Assembly (NCBI RefSeq): GCF_001422045.1
Contig: NZ_LMLW01000008.1
Coordinates: 624,501-688,500 of the forward strand
DNA from: Sphingomonas sp. Leaf242
GTDB taxonomy: Bacteria; Pseudomonadota; Alphaproteobacteria; Sphingomonadales; Sphingomonadaceae
DNA: 64,000 nt
Reading direction: 5' to 3'
Positions 17,353 through 24,565 of the stretch are shown piece by piece; position 1 is the stretch's first letter; every line of letters starts with the position of its first letter. The translations under genes and the position numbers were made by a program. The notes under the pieces were generated by a model. The model was not told the DNA's origin. It saw nothing but the letters and a program-made list of their open reading frames with translations, and did not search any database.

Positions 17353-18107
17353 TTGGGCACCGGCACGCGGTCGATCGCCAGCGCCAGCTGATCGAGCCAC
17401 AATTCCGGACCGTCCTCGACGATCGTCGAGGCGCTTTCGAGGACGAAGCTGCCGCGCGCGACGCCGGGGTCGCCTGCCGCGAAGATCGACTTCGGCAGGC
17501 GGCCTTCGAGTAGCGCGACGTCGTCGGGATGGACACGGAGCAACGCCGATTCGGCACCGTCGGCGAGCAGTTCGGCGGCGTTTTCGATGCGGCCGGCGAG
17601 CACGTCGGGTGCGATCCCGACTTCGCCGACAACCTTCGACACGAGGAACAGGACGGTCTGGCGGAGCTGTCCGGCGATCCGCTCGCGGTCGATCCGATCG
17701 GCGCCCAGCGCGGTGGCGAGATCGCCGAGCAACGTCGCGTCACGCTCGCCGGCATCGCGCGCGGCAGCCGCGGCGGCGGCGAGCCCTTCCTCGTAGCCGG
17801 CGGCATGCGCGGCCGCGAGCGGATCGATGAACGACGACTCGCTCACCGGATCGAGCGGATCCCAGCCGGCGGTCGGGTTCGCGTCCTTGTCGGCCGGGCT
17901 GAAATGGCGCGGAGTGCCGGCATCGCCTGCGGTGTCGCGGACGGATTCGGCGGTGAACGCGTGCCCGAAATCATTGGCAGGCCGAATCGTCGCGCGCGCG
18001 CGGATATCCGCGGCGGCGAAACCGGACGGCGGCGCGAACGCGCTGGCGAGGACGTTGGCAGCGGTGGTGTGGCGCGACGCGAAGCCCGCGGTGAAGCCGT
18101 TAGACAT
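17346..18107 (-). CDS. fliH: flagellar assembly protein FliH
   Basis: Stator-like regulator that holds FliI and docks it to the C-ring. The 253-residue product has an unstructured first 90 residues, an Ala-rich helix with repeating AxxxG-like spacing (AAAHAAGYEEGLAAAAAAARDAGERDA region, about 92-118), and a C-terminal V-ATPase E-subunit-like part with VLFLVSKVVGEVGIAPDVL. The end overlaps fliI and the start overlaps the fliG stop, placing it firmly in the fliE-fliJ block. Confidence 0.88.
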   Translation of the reverse strand: MSNGFTAGFASRHTTAANVLASAFAPPSGFAAADIRARATIRPANDFGHAFTAESVRDTAGDAGTPRHFSPADKDANPTAGWDPLDPVSESSFIDPLAAAHAAGYEEGLAAAAAAARDAGERDATLLGDLATALGADRIDRERIAGQLRQTVLFLVSKVVGEVGIAPDVLAGRIENAAELLADGAESALLRVHPDDVALLEGRLPKSIFAAGDPGVARGSFVLESASTIVEDGPELWLDQLALAIDRVPVPKC

Positions 18108-19110
18108 AATCGTCCTCGCCCCCGCCCATCTGGATCGTGCCGTCCTTGGCGAGCCCGCGCGCGATCGCGATCATCGCCTTTTGCGCTTCGAGCACCTCGG
18201 CGAGCTTCATCGGCCCGCGTGCCTCCATCTCGTCGCGGATGCCGTCGGCGGCGCGCGCCGACATGCAGCCGAGGAAGCGGTTGCGGATCGTCTCGTCGAC
18301 GCCCTTCAACGACTTGGTCAGGATCTCGCTGTCGACGTTGCGGATCAGCGTGCCCAGGTTCTTGTCATCGAGGTCGAGCAGATTGTCGAAGATGAACATC
18401 GCCTCCTCGATCGCCTTGGCGACGTCGCGGTCGATCTTGAACAGCTTCGGCATCACGCGCTGTTCGGTCGCCTTGCGCGCGCCGGACAGGATCTTGGCGG
18501 CTTCACGCGTGCCGCCGAGCGTGACGCCGGCGCCTGCCGACGACGTGCTGGTGCGGTTGGCGAGCAAGGTGCGCAACGTATCGACCGCCTCTGGCGTGAT
18601 CGGCCCGAGCCGGGCGATACGGTGGAGGATGTCGGGCTGGACCGCGTCGGGCAGCAGTTCGAGCACCTGGCCGCCGATCGACGCATCGAGATTGGCGATC
18701 AGGACCGCGGCGATCTGCGGATGCTCCTTCTCGATCATCGCGGCGATCTCGGGCGCGTCGAGCCAGTCGAGCAGTTCGAGTTCGCACGCGGCCTCGGCCG
18801 GCGTGATCCGCGCCAGCACGCTCTCGGCCTTTTCGCGACCGAGCGCGCGGTTCATCACCGCCTCGATCTTGGGTCGCGGGTCGAAGCCGATCGCGGTGCG
18901 TTCGCGGGCATGCCCGACGAAATCGTCGAGCACGTCCTCGACTTCCTGTTCGGAGACGTCGGCGACCTTGAACATCGCCGCGCCGAGCTGGCGCACTTCC
19001 TCGGGCTCGAGTTTCTGGAGGATGGCGGCAGCCTCTTCCTCACCGACCAGCATCATCAGCACCGCGGCGCGCTCGACGCCGGTGTAGGTTCTGATGGCGA
19101 CCTCGCTCAC
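18100..19110 (-). CDS. fliG: flagellar motor switch protein FliG
   Basis: C-ring protein that meets the stator and carries torque. The 336-residue product shows the N-terminal FliF-binding domain (GVERAAVLMMLVGEEEAA), the middle-domain EHPQ motif at residues 129-132 in EKEHPQIAAVLIANL, and a C-terminal charged torque helix (residues about 280-300, with KSLKGVDETIRNRFLGCMS). It overlaps fliF at its start and fliH at its end. Confidence 0.97.
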   Translation of the reverse strand: MSEVAIRTYTGVERAAVLMMLVGEEEAAAILQKLEPEEVRQLGAAMFKVADVSEQEVEDVLDDFVGHARERTAIGFDPRPKIEAVMNRALGREKAESVLARITPAEAACELELLDWLDAPEIAAMIEKEHPQIAAVLIANLDASIGGQVLELLPDAVQPDILHRIARLGPITPEAVDTLRTLLANRTSTSSAGAGVTLGGTREAAKILSGARKATEQRVMPKLFKIDRDVAKAIEEAMFIFDNLLDLDDKNLGTLIRNVDSEILTKSLKGVDETIRNRFLGCMSARAADGIRDEMEARGPMKLAEVLEAQKAMIAIARGLAKDGTIQMGGGEDDYV

Positions 19111-20780
19111 TTCGCGTCCGCCTTGATCATGTCGCGTACCGCCAGCGCGGCGCGCGTCGGATTGTCGCGGGTGAAGCCGCGGACTGCGCCGATCCGGTCG
19201 TCATAGCCACGCGTGTTCTCGAGCTGGTCGAGGCTGACGGGGGCGGCCACGCCGATCCCGGCAGGCGCGCCGTCGCCATCGACCTCGCCGATGGGCTGGC
19301 CGAAGGCGGGACGCGTCGTGGCGTCGTCGCGCTTCTTCATCAGCGCCTTGGCGATCGGGCGGACGCCGAGCAGCAGCACCAGCAGCGCGATGACGATCGC
19401 GGTGCCGTTGCGCGCGAGCACCGGCAGCCAGGCGTTGTCGTACCAGGCGGGGCCGCTCGTCGCGGACGCATCGGCGCCGGCGAACTTGCGGCTGATCACC
19501 GTGACGTTGTCGTTGCGCGCCGCATCGAATCCGACCGCGCTCTTCACGAGATCGCTGATCTGGGTGATCTCCATCGCGGTGCGGCGGGTCTTGTCGGGAT
19601 CGCGGAGCAGGACGGCGACCGACAGGCGCTTGACCCCGCCCGGCGTCGCGCGCGTCACCGAGACTTCGCGGCCGAGGTCGTAGGCGCGCTGATACTGGTC
19701 GGACTGCTTCATCGGATCGGGGGCCGGACCGCCGGCGACCGGGGGACCGGGGTTGCCGTTCTGCGCCTGCGGAGTCGACAAGGTGCTCGCCGAGGGCGGC
19801 GTATTGCTGAGGGCGCCGGGAATACCACCGGGGCCGGCGGCGGCGCCTTCCTTCTGGTTGCCCGTCCAGTTACCCGTCTCGGCGCGCAATACGCCCTGCT
19901 TCTCGTAGCTTTCGCGCGTCGCCTGGCTCTCGTCGAGATTGACGTCGGCCTGGACCTCGGCGGTGAAGTTGCCCGCGCCGACCAGCGGCGTGAGCAGCGC
20001 GATCAGCTGGGTGCGATACTTGTCCTCGATCCGGCGCTGGATATCGATCCGCGCGTCGCTCGCGGCACCGGCACCATCGCCGCCACCGCTCTTGGTCAGC
20101 AACGCGCCCATCTGGTCGACGATCGTCACCGCCTCGGGCTTCATCCCCGGCACCGACGAGGCGACGAGGTTGATGATCGAGCTGACCTGCGCATCGCTCA
20201 GCGAGCGGCCGCCCTGCAATTTCAGGATCACCGACGCCGACGGCGCGGCGTTGTCGCGGACGAACACCGACGCTTCGGGCATCGCGAGATGCACGCGCGC
20301 CTCGGCGACCGCATCGATTTCCTCGATCGACTTGGCGAGCTCGGACTCGCGTGCCTGGCGGAGACGTTCGCCTTCGACCGCGCGGCTCACGCCCATCGGC
20401 AACTGGTCGAGGATCGCATAGCCGCCGGGCGCCGCCTTGGGCAGGCCCTGGCCGGCGAGCAGCATCTTCGCGCGGCTATAGTCCTCCTCGGACACGGTCA
20501 GCGCGCCGGTACCATCGTCGATATGGCTCTTGATGTTGGCGGTGGTCAGCGCGGAGGTGACCGCCGCCTTGTCCGAATCGGGCAGGCCGCTGAACAGCGT
20601 CTTCTGCGTCGGCGTCGACAGGCTCATCCACGCGAGCGCGGCGGCCGCGATGAGTCCGACCATCAGCGCCATCGGCAGCGAACGGCGCACCGCCGGCTGC
20701 GCGAACGCACTCTTGATCTGCTGGAGAGGGTTGGCGAACCGTTCGGTGCCGCCAGGCGAGGGGATGAGTGCGGTGCTCAT
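19107..20780 (-). CDS. fliF: flagellar MS-ring protein FliF
   Basis: Forms the MS-ring in the inner membrane, the first structure built. The 557-residue protein has two membrane helices (about 38-58 and 447-467) around a large periplasmic part. It has the YscJ/FliF ring motifs (AKMLLAGQGLPKAAPGGYAILD, then EIDAVAEARVHLAMPEASVFVR) and a short C-terminal tail that binds FliG. It is preceded by fliE with a 1-bp gap and overlaps fliG. Confidence 0.97.
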   Translation of the reverse strand: MSTALIPSPGGTERFANPLQQIKSAFAQPAVRRSLPMALMVGLIAAAALAWMSLSTPTQKTLFSGLPDSDKAAVTSALTTANIKSHIDDGTGALTVSEEDYSRAKMLLAGQGLPKAAPGGYAILDQLPMGVSRAVEGERLRQARESELAKSIEEIDAVAEARVHLAMPEASVFVRDNAAPSASVILKLQGGRSLSDAQVSSIINLVASSVPGMKPEAVTIVDQMGALLTKSGGGDGAGAASDARIDIQRRIEDKYRTQLIALLTPLVGAGNFTAEVQADVNLDESQATRESYEKQGVLRAETGNWTGNQKEGAAAGPGGIPGALSNTPPSASTLSTPQAQNGNPGPPVAGGPAPDPMKQSDQYQRAYDLGREVSVTRATPGGVKRLSVAVLLRDPDKTRRTAMEITQISDLVKSAVGFDAARNDNVTVISRKFAGADASATSGPAWYDNAWLPVLARNGTAIVIALLVLLLGVRPIAKALMKKRDDATTRPAFGQPIGEVDGDGAPAGIGVAAPVSLDQLENTRGYDDRIGAVRGFTRDNPTRAALAVRDMIKADAK

Positions 20781-20781
20781 G

Positions 20782-21144
20782 TCAGACCGGCATGCTCATG
20801 ATATCCTTGTAGGCGGACAGCAGCTTGTTGCGGACCTGCAACGTCGCCTCGAAACCGACCGATGCCTGCTGGCGGGCGAGCATCACTTTCGCGATGTCGA
20901 CCGTCTCGCCGCGCTCATAGCTTTCGCTGACCTTGGCGGCCTGGGTCTGGCCTTCGTTGACGCTTTTTAGCGCCGATTCCATCGTGTCGACGAAGCTGAC
21001 CGGCTTGGCCGCTTCGGTCGGCGCGACGTTGCCGGTGGCGCCGGCACGCGACAGCGCCTGGTTGCGTTCGAGGATCTGCGAGCGCAGCGCCATCACGCGG
21101 TCGACGCTCATCGCGCCGCCACCGATGCCCGAGACGCCGCTCAT
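20782..21144 (-). CDS. fliE: flagellar hook-basal body complex protein FliE
   Basis: Rod-MS ring junction protein of 120 residues, helical, with the family signature at the C-terminus (ARQQASVGFEATLQVRNKLL followed by AYKDIMSMPV). The start chosen is the ATG at 21144, which overlaps the stop of the upstream regulator gene as ATGA; a TTG at 21159 is less likely. FliE is usually co-transcribed with fliF as here. Confidence 0.95.
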   Translation of the reverse strand: MSGVSGIGGGAMSVDRVMALRSQILERNQALSRAGATGNVAPTEAAKPVSFVDTMESALKSVNEGQTQAAKVSESYERGETVDIAKVMLARQQASVGFEATLQVRNKLLSAYKDIMSMPV

Positions 21145-22466
21145 GCCGAGGCCGCCCAATTATGGACGCTGCCGATGTCGTCACCCTGCTCGCGCGCCTT
21201 GGCGAGGCGGTAGCGCAGCGTGCGTTCGGAGATGCCGAGGCGCTTGGCGGTCTCGATCCGGCTGCCGTTGCACGCCTTGAGCGTCTCGCGGATCGCGGCG
21301 AACTCGCTCATCTGGACGATGTTGCCCAGGGTGTCGGGGCTGCCCCGGGTTTCGGGCTCGGTCGGTGCGACGACCGCGGCGGGGAGGATCGACGCCATCG
21401 GCACGCTGCGCTGAAAGGTCAGCGACACCGGACGATCGAACACGATGTGGTTCGCCTCGATCGTGTCGCCGCCGCAGAACAGCAGCGCGCGCTGGATCAC
21501 GTTCTCGAGCTCGCGGACGTTGCCCGGCCAGTCATGGTGCATCAGCTGTTCGATCGCGGCGTGGCTCGGCCAGGGAATGAGCGTGCGGTTGCCCGCGTGG
21601 CGCAGGATCAGCGTGGCGGCGAGCGCCGGGATGTCATGCGGACGGTCGGCGAGCGGCTTGGTCGCGAGCGGGAACACCGCGAGACGGTAATAGAGATCGG
21701 CGCGGAACCGGCCGGCGGCGACTTCGGCGTGGAGGTCGCGGTTGGCGCAGGCGATGACGCGGACGTCGATCGGCTGCGGCACCGAGGCGCCCAACGGCAC
21801 GACTTCGCGCTCCTGCAACACGCGGAGCAGCTTCGCCTGCAGCTGGAGCGGCATCTCGGCGATTTCGTCCAACAGGATCGTGCCGCCATTGGCGGCGCGG
21901 AAGAACCCGTCGCCACCGCTCGACGCGCCGGTGAACGCGCCCTTCTGATGACCGAACAGCAGCGCTTCGAGCATCGATTCAGGGAGCGCGGCGCAGTTGA
22001 TCGCGATGAACGGCTTGTCTTTCCGCGCCGAGCCGTTGTGGATCGCGCGGGCGAGCACTTCCTTGCCGGTGCCGGTCGGGCCGTTGATCAGTACGGTGAT
22101 GTCGGCGGCGGCGACGCGCTCCGCCAAGGCGAGCAGCGCGAGCGATTCGGGGTCGGCGGCGGTCGGCATCTCGGGCCCACCGATCAGGGCGCGCGCGAAG
22201 CCGTTGCCGACTGCGGCGTCCTCGGCGGTGAAGCTGATCCGGGCCGGCGTGCCATCGCGCGACGGGGTCACCTGGCGCCCCTCGCAGCCGATCACCACGG
22301 TACGGGCAGGGGCGGTGATGCCCTCGCCATCCGCCACCAGGAACAGGTCGTTCGCGCCGGGCTGGCCGGTTTCGAACGAGCCCACGCCGAAGCCCTGCGC
22401 GCGCAGCGACGAGACCAGCGCATATTTTCGCGAAGTGACTGCGGCTGATGGAAAAATCGATCGCAT
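21141..22466 (-). CDS. flbD: sigma-54-dependent flagellar regulator, FlbD-like
   Basis: Activator of sigma-54 RNA polymerase, probably the master of the middle flagellar genes. The 441-residue protein has a short N-terminal part (1-115) without the Asp/Lys residues of a receiver domain. The AAA+ domain has Walker A lysine K135 (NGPTGTGKEV), the sigma-54 contact motif GAFTGA at 176-181 and the arginine-finger region near ENVIQRALLFCGG. A Fis-type helix-turn-helix closes the protein (RIETAKRLGISERTLRYRLA). Its place upstream of fliE-fliF matches Caulobacter FlbD-like genes. Target enhancers are probably the half-sites before flgB. A candidate CtrA site lies upstream. Confidence 0.92.
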   Translation of the reverse strand: MRSIFPSAAVTSRKYALVSSLRAQGFGVGSFETGQPGANDLFLVADGEGITAPARTVVIGCEGRQVTPSRDGTPARISFTAEDAAVGNGFARALIGGPEMPTAADPESLALLALAERVAAADITVLINGPTGTGKEVLARAIHNGSARKDKPFIAINCAALPESMLEALLFGHQKGAFTGASSGGDGFFRAANGGTILLDEIAEMPLQLQAKLLRVLQEREVVPLGASVPQPIDVRVIACANRDLHAEVAAGRFRADLYYRLAVFPLATKPLADRPHDIPALAATLILRHAGNRTLIPWPSHAAIEQLMHHDWPGNVRELENVIQRALLFCGGDTIEANHIVFDRPVSLTFQRSVPMASILPAAVVAPTEPETRGSPDTLGNIVQMSEFAAIRETLKACNGSRIETAKRLGISERTLRYRLAKAREQGDDIGSVHNWAASA

Positions 22467-22507
22467 GGTGTTCCCCTTGGACGAGTCGGGGAATGCCGCA
22501 TTGCTGG

Positions 22508-22522
22508 TAAACTACTGGTTAA
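22508..22522 (-). promoter_or_regulatory. possible CtrA-binding site upstream of flbD
   Basis: On the minus strand the sequence is TTAA-CCAGTAG-TTTA, one mismatch from the CtrA full site TTAA-N7-TTAA known in alphaproteobacteria. Its first half, TTAACCAG, is also close to the half-site TTAACCAT. It lies about 42-56 bp before the flbD start. Purely a sequence match. Confidence 0.35.
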
Positions 22523-22684
22523 ACGCTGCCGCCTGCCGGCAGAATATTTCCGGGCGTGGCTGCGCGGACACGTGCGATCGCGTTCGCGCGCGTGCGCCCG
22601 CGTAGAAGACTTTGGCGGATGACGGTCGGGACGGCGTGATTTGCCGATGCGATCCCGCTGTAATTTCCGGCGCGATTTTTTTTC

Positions 22685-22711
22685 TAAAGCCCGCGCGGAC
22701 CCGGCCGTTAC
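22685..22711 (+). promoter_or_regulatory. sigma-28 (FliA) promoter of fliC
   Basis: TAAAGCCC, 11 bp, then GCCGTTAC: correct sigma-28 spacing, with the same -10 octamer as the fliD promoter. It lies about 70 bp upstream of the fliC ATG, which has a GGAG ribosome-binding site. Confidence 0.85.
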
Positions 22712-22781
22712 TCATTTCGATAGATCGGCACTTCGCCACGGGGGCGGCGCGGATCGTCTGAAAATTTACGGAGATTTCGCA

Positions 22782-23603
22782 ATGACTGTCATCGGTACCA
22801 ACATCTCGGCCATGCGCGCCGCGAACGCTTCGAACGCAGCCAGCATGGCGCTGTCGACCTCGATGGAGCGCCTGTCGACCGGCAAGAGCATCAACTCGGC
22901 CAAGGACAACGCAGCCGGCATGGCGATCAAGACGTCGATGACGTCGCAGATCAAGGGCATGAACCAGGGCATCCGCAACGCCAATGACGGCATCTCGATG
23001 GCGCAGACCGCTGAAGGCGCGCTCGACGAGGTCACCAACAACCTGCAGCGTATGCGCGAGCTCGAAGTCCAGAAGGGCAACGGCACGTATTCGGCCAGCG
23101 ACATCCTGAACATCAAGGCCGAGCAGGACGCACTGTCGACCCAGATCACCAACGTCCTGACGAACACCAAGTTCAACGGCGTGGCGCTGTTCGACGGTTC
23201 GGCCGGGACCGGCGGCACGGTGAAGATCCAGGCCGGCGCGAACTCGACCGACGCGATCGATCTCGCTCTCGGCGGCGACCTCAAGGCTGCGGGCACGGGC
23301 CTCGGCACCGTCGTGACGGCAACCGGTTCGGCCGGTACGCTCTCCGACTACGACACGGCGATCTCGAACGTCTCGAACCGTCGTGCGAACCTCGGTGCGG
23401 CGCAGAACCAGCTGCAGTCGGCGGTCAACAACCTGACCTCGAACTCGACCAACCTGTCGGACGCCAAGAGCCGGATCGAAGACACCGACTTCTCGTCGGA
23501 GACGACCGCCCTCGCCAAGGCACAGATCCTGAGCCAGGCATCGACCGCGATGCTGAGCCAGGCCAACCAGAGCCAGCAGAGCGTGCTGAAGCTGCTTCAG
23601 TAA
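22782..23603 (+). CDS. fliC: flagellin
   Basis: Filament subunit of 273 residues, a short flagellin with little variable D2/D3 sequence. The N-terminal D0/D1 starts MTVIGTNISAMRAANAS and continues with RLSTGKSINSAKDNAAGMAI. The C-terminal D1/D0 has LSDAKSRIEDTDFSSETTALAK and ends in QQSVLKLLQ. The ATG at 22782 follows GGAG and is preferred over in-frame ATGs further upstream, which would precede the promoter. The gene is monocistronic, with its own sigma-28 promoter and terminator, and is the only flagellin in the window. Confidence 0.98.
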   Translation: MTVIGTNISAMRAANASNAASMALSTSMERLSTGKSINSAKDNAAGMAIKTSMTSQIKGMNQGIRNANDGISMAQTAEGALDEVTNNLQRMRELEVQKGNGTYSASDILNIKAEQDALSTQITNVLTNTKFNGVALFDGSAGTGGTVKIQAGANSTDAIDLALGGDLKAAGTGLGTVVTATGSAGTLSDYDTAISNVSNRRANLGAAQNQLQSAVNNLTSNSTNLSDAKSRIEDTDFSSETTALAKAQILSQASTAMLSQANQSQQSVLKLLQ

Positions 23604-23656
23604 TCCGAAACGGCACCGGCACCGCCCCCCCCAAAGGGTGTCGGTGCCGATCGGAC

Positions 23657-23710
23657 CCGTCCGCCGATGCGGACGGACAGAACCCCGGTGGCTTCGGCCG
23701 CCGGGGTTTT
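23657..23710 (+). terminator. rho-independent terminator after fliC
   Basis: A perfect 8-bp hairpin CCGTCCGC/GCGGACGG (23657-23676) is followed by a longer stem AACCCCGG..CCGGGGTT with a TTCG loop (23681-23708) and a run of T. The second hairpin is the likely terminator. Confidence 0.85.
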
Positions 23711-23807
23711 GCGGCGTTCGCAGTAGGCGCCTGTATAGAGTGTGACGTCTTGTCAGACGGTCGTCCGCCTTCGATACCGGCGTGCAGCTGTCGCAACGCG
23801 AGTGACG

Positions 23808-24446
23808 ATGAACACCAAAGGCGTCGATCCCGACAGTGTATATGCGTGGCTTTGCGGTCGGTCGCTGGCGCGCGGGGTACCGCAGCCGGTTGCCGATCAG
23901 GGTGGTTTCCGTGTCGACACCGGCACCGAGGCGGAGATCAGCCGCTGGGTGTTCCCGACGATCGGGCCAGGATTGGTGGCGCTTGCCCGCGGTCTTCAGA
24001 ATCCCCTCTACTTGCTGAAGCTGTGCGGAGAGGTCGATGAACTCCGATCGATCCTCCCCGGCGGCTGGCAGGTCGAAGGCGGCAATTTCTTCATGCAAAG
24101 CAGCGGCGCGGGGTTCGAGGCTGCGGCGGTCGAGGGCTATGCGATCGACGTCGTCCGCAACAATGCGGTGATCGCGGTGCGGATAGTGGCGAAGGACGGC
24201 ACGCTGGCGGCGAGCGGCTACGCGGGCGAGACACCCGACGCCTTCGCTTACGACCGGATCGTGACCTCGCCCGCGCATCGTCGGCAGGGATTGGGCCGCG
24301 CGGTGATGGCGGCGCTTCAGGGTACGCGGCATTATCCCGGTACGCCCGAACTGCTGGTCGCGACCGAAGCGGGGCGCGCGCTGTACGAACGCCTGGGATG
24401 GCGGACGCTCTCGGCCTATTCGACGGCGACGATCGTGCGACCGTAA
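23808..24446 (+). CDS. GNAT-family N-acetyltransferase
   Basis: A 212-residue acetyl-CoA-dependent transferase; substrate unknown. The GNAT core is in the C-terminal half: a beta strand with YDRIVTSPAH, the acetyl-CoA pyrophosphate loop RRQGLGRAVMAAL (R-x-x-G-x-G/A form) and a final strand with ALYERLGWRTL. The first 100 residues match no motif I recognise. The start ATG at 23808 is chosen because the longer frame from 23742 begins in the gap after the fliC terminator. It lies 119 bp before the CrbS-like kinase on the same strand, and a link to acetyl-CoA metabolism there is only contextual. Confidence 0.8.
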   Translation: MNTKGVDPDSVYAWLCGRSLARGVPQPVADQGGFRVDTGTEAEISRWVFPTIGPGLVALARGLQNPLYLLKLCGEVDELRSILPGGWQVEGGNFFMQSSGAGFEAAAVEGYAIDVVRNNAVIAVRIVAKDGTLAASGYAGETPDAFAYDRIVTSPAHRRQGLGRAVMAALQGTRHYPGTPELLVATEAGRALYERLGWRTLSAYSTATIVRP

Positions 24447-24565
24447 GACTGCCGCCGGCGTGCGTCTGCCGTCACGTTGCATTGCAACAGCAGAGCGAAC
24501 GCGTAGGCTGATTCTTCCACGACGATATCGAGCAGACCGGGAGCGGGGCCATCAGCGGGCCGAAT

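Larger units (their letters stand above)
22467..22781. other. divergent intergenic region flbD / fliC
   Basis: This 315-bp gene-free stretch separates the flagellar regulator from flagellin. It contains a possible CtrA site close to flbD, a 10-bp perfect palindrome CTGCCGGCAG (22533-22542), a T-run around 22678-22683 and the fliC sigma-28 promoter. I see no sigma-54 promoter and no RNA gene in it. Confidence 0.7.
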
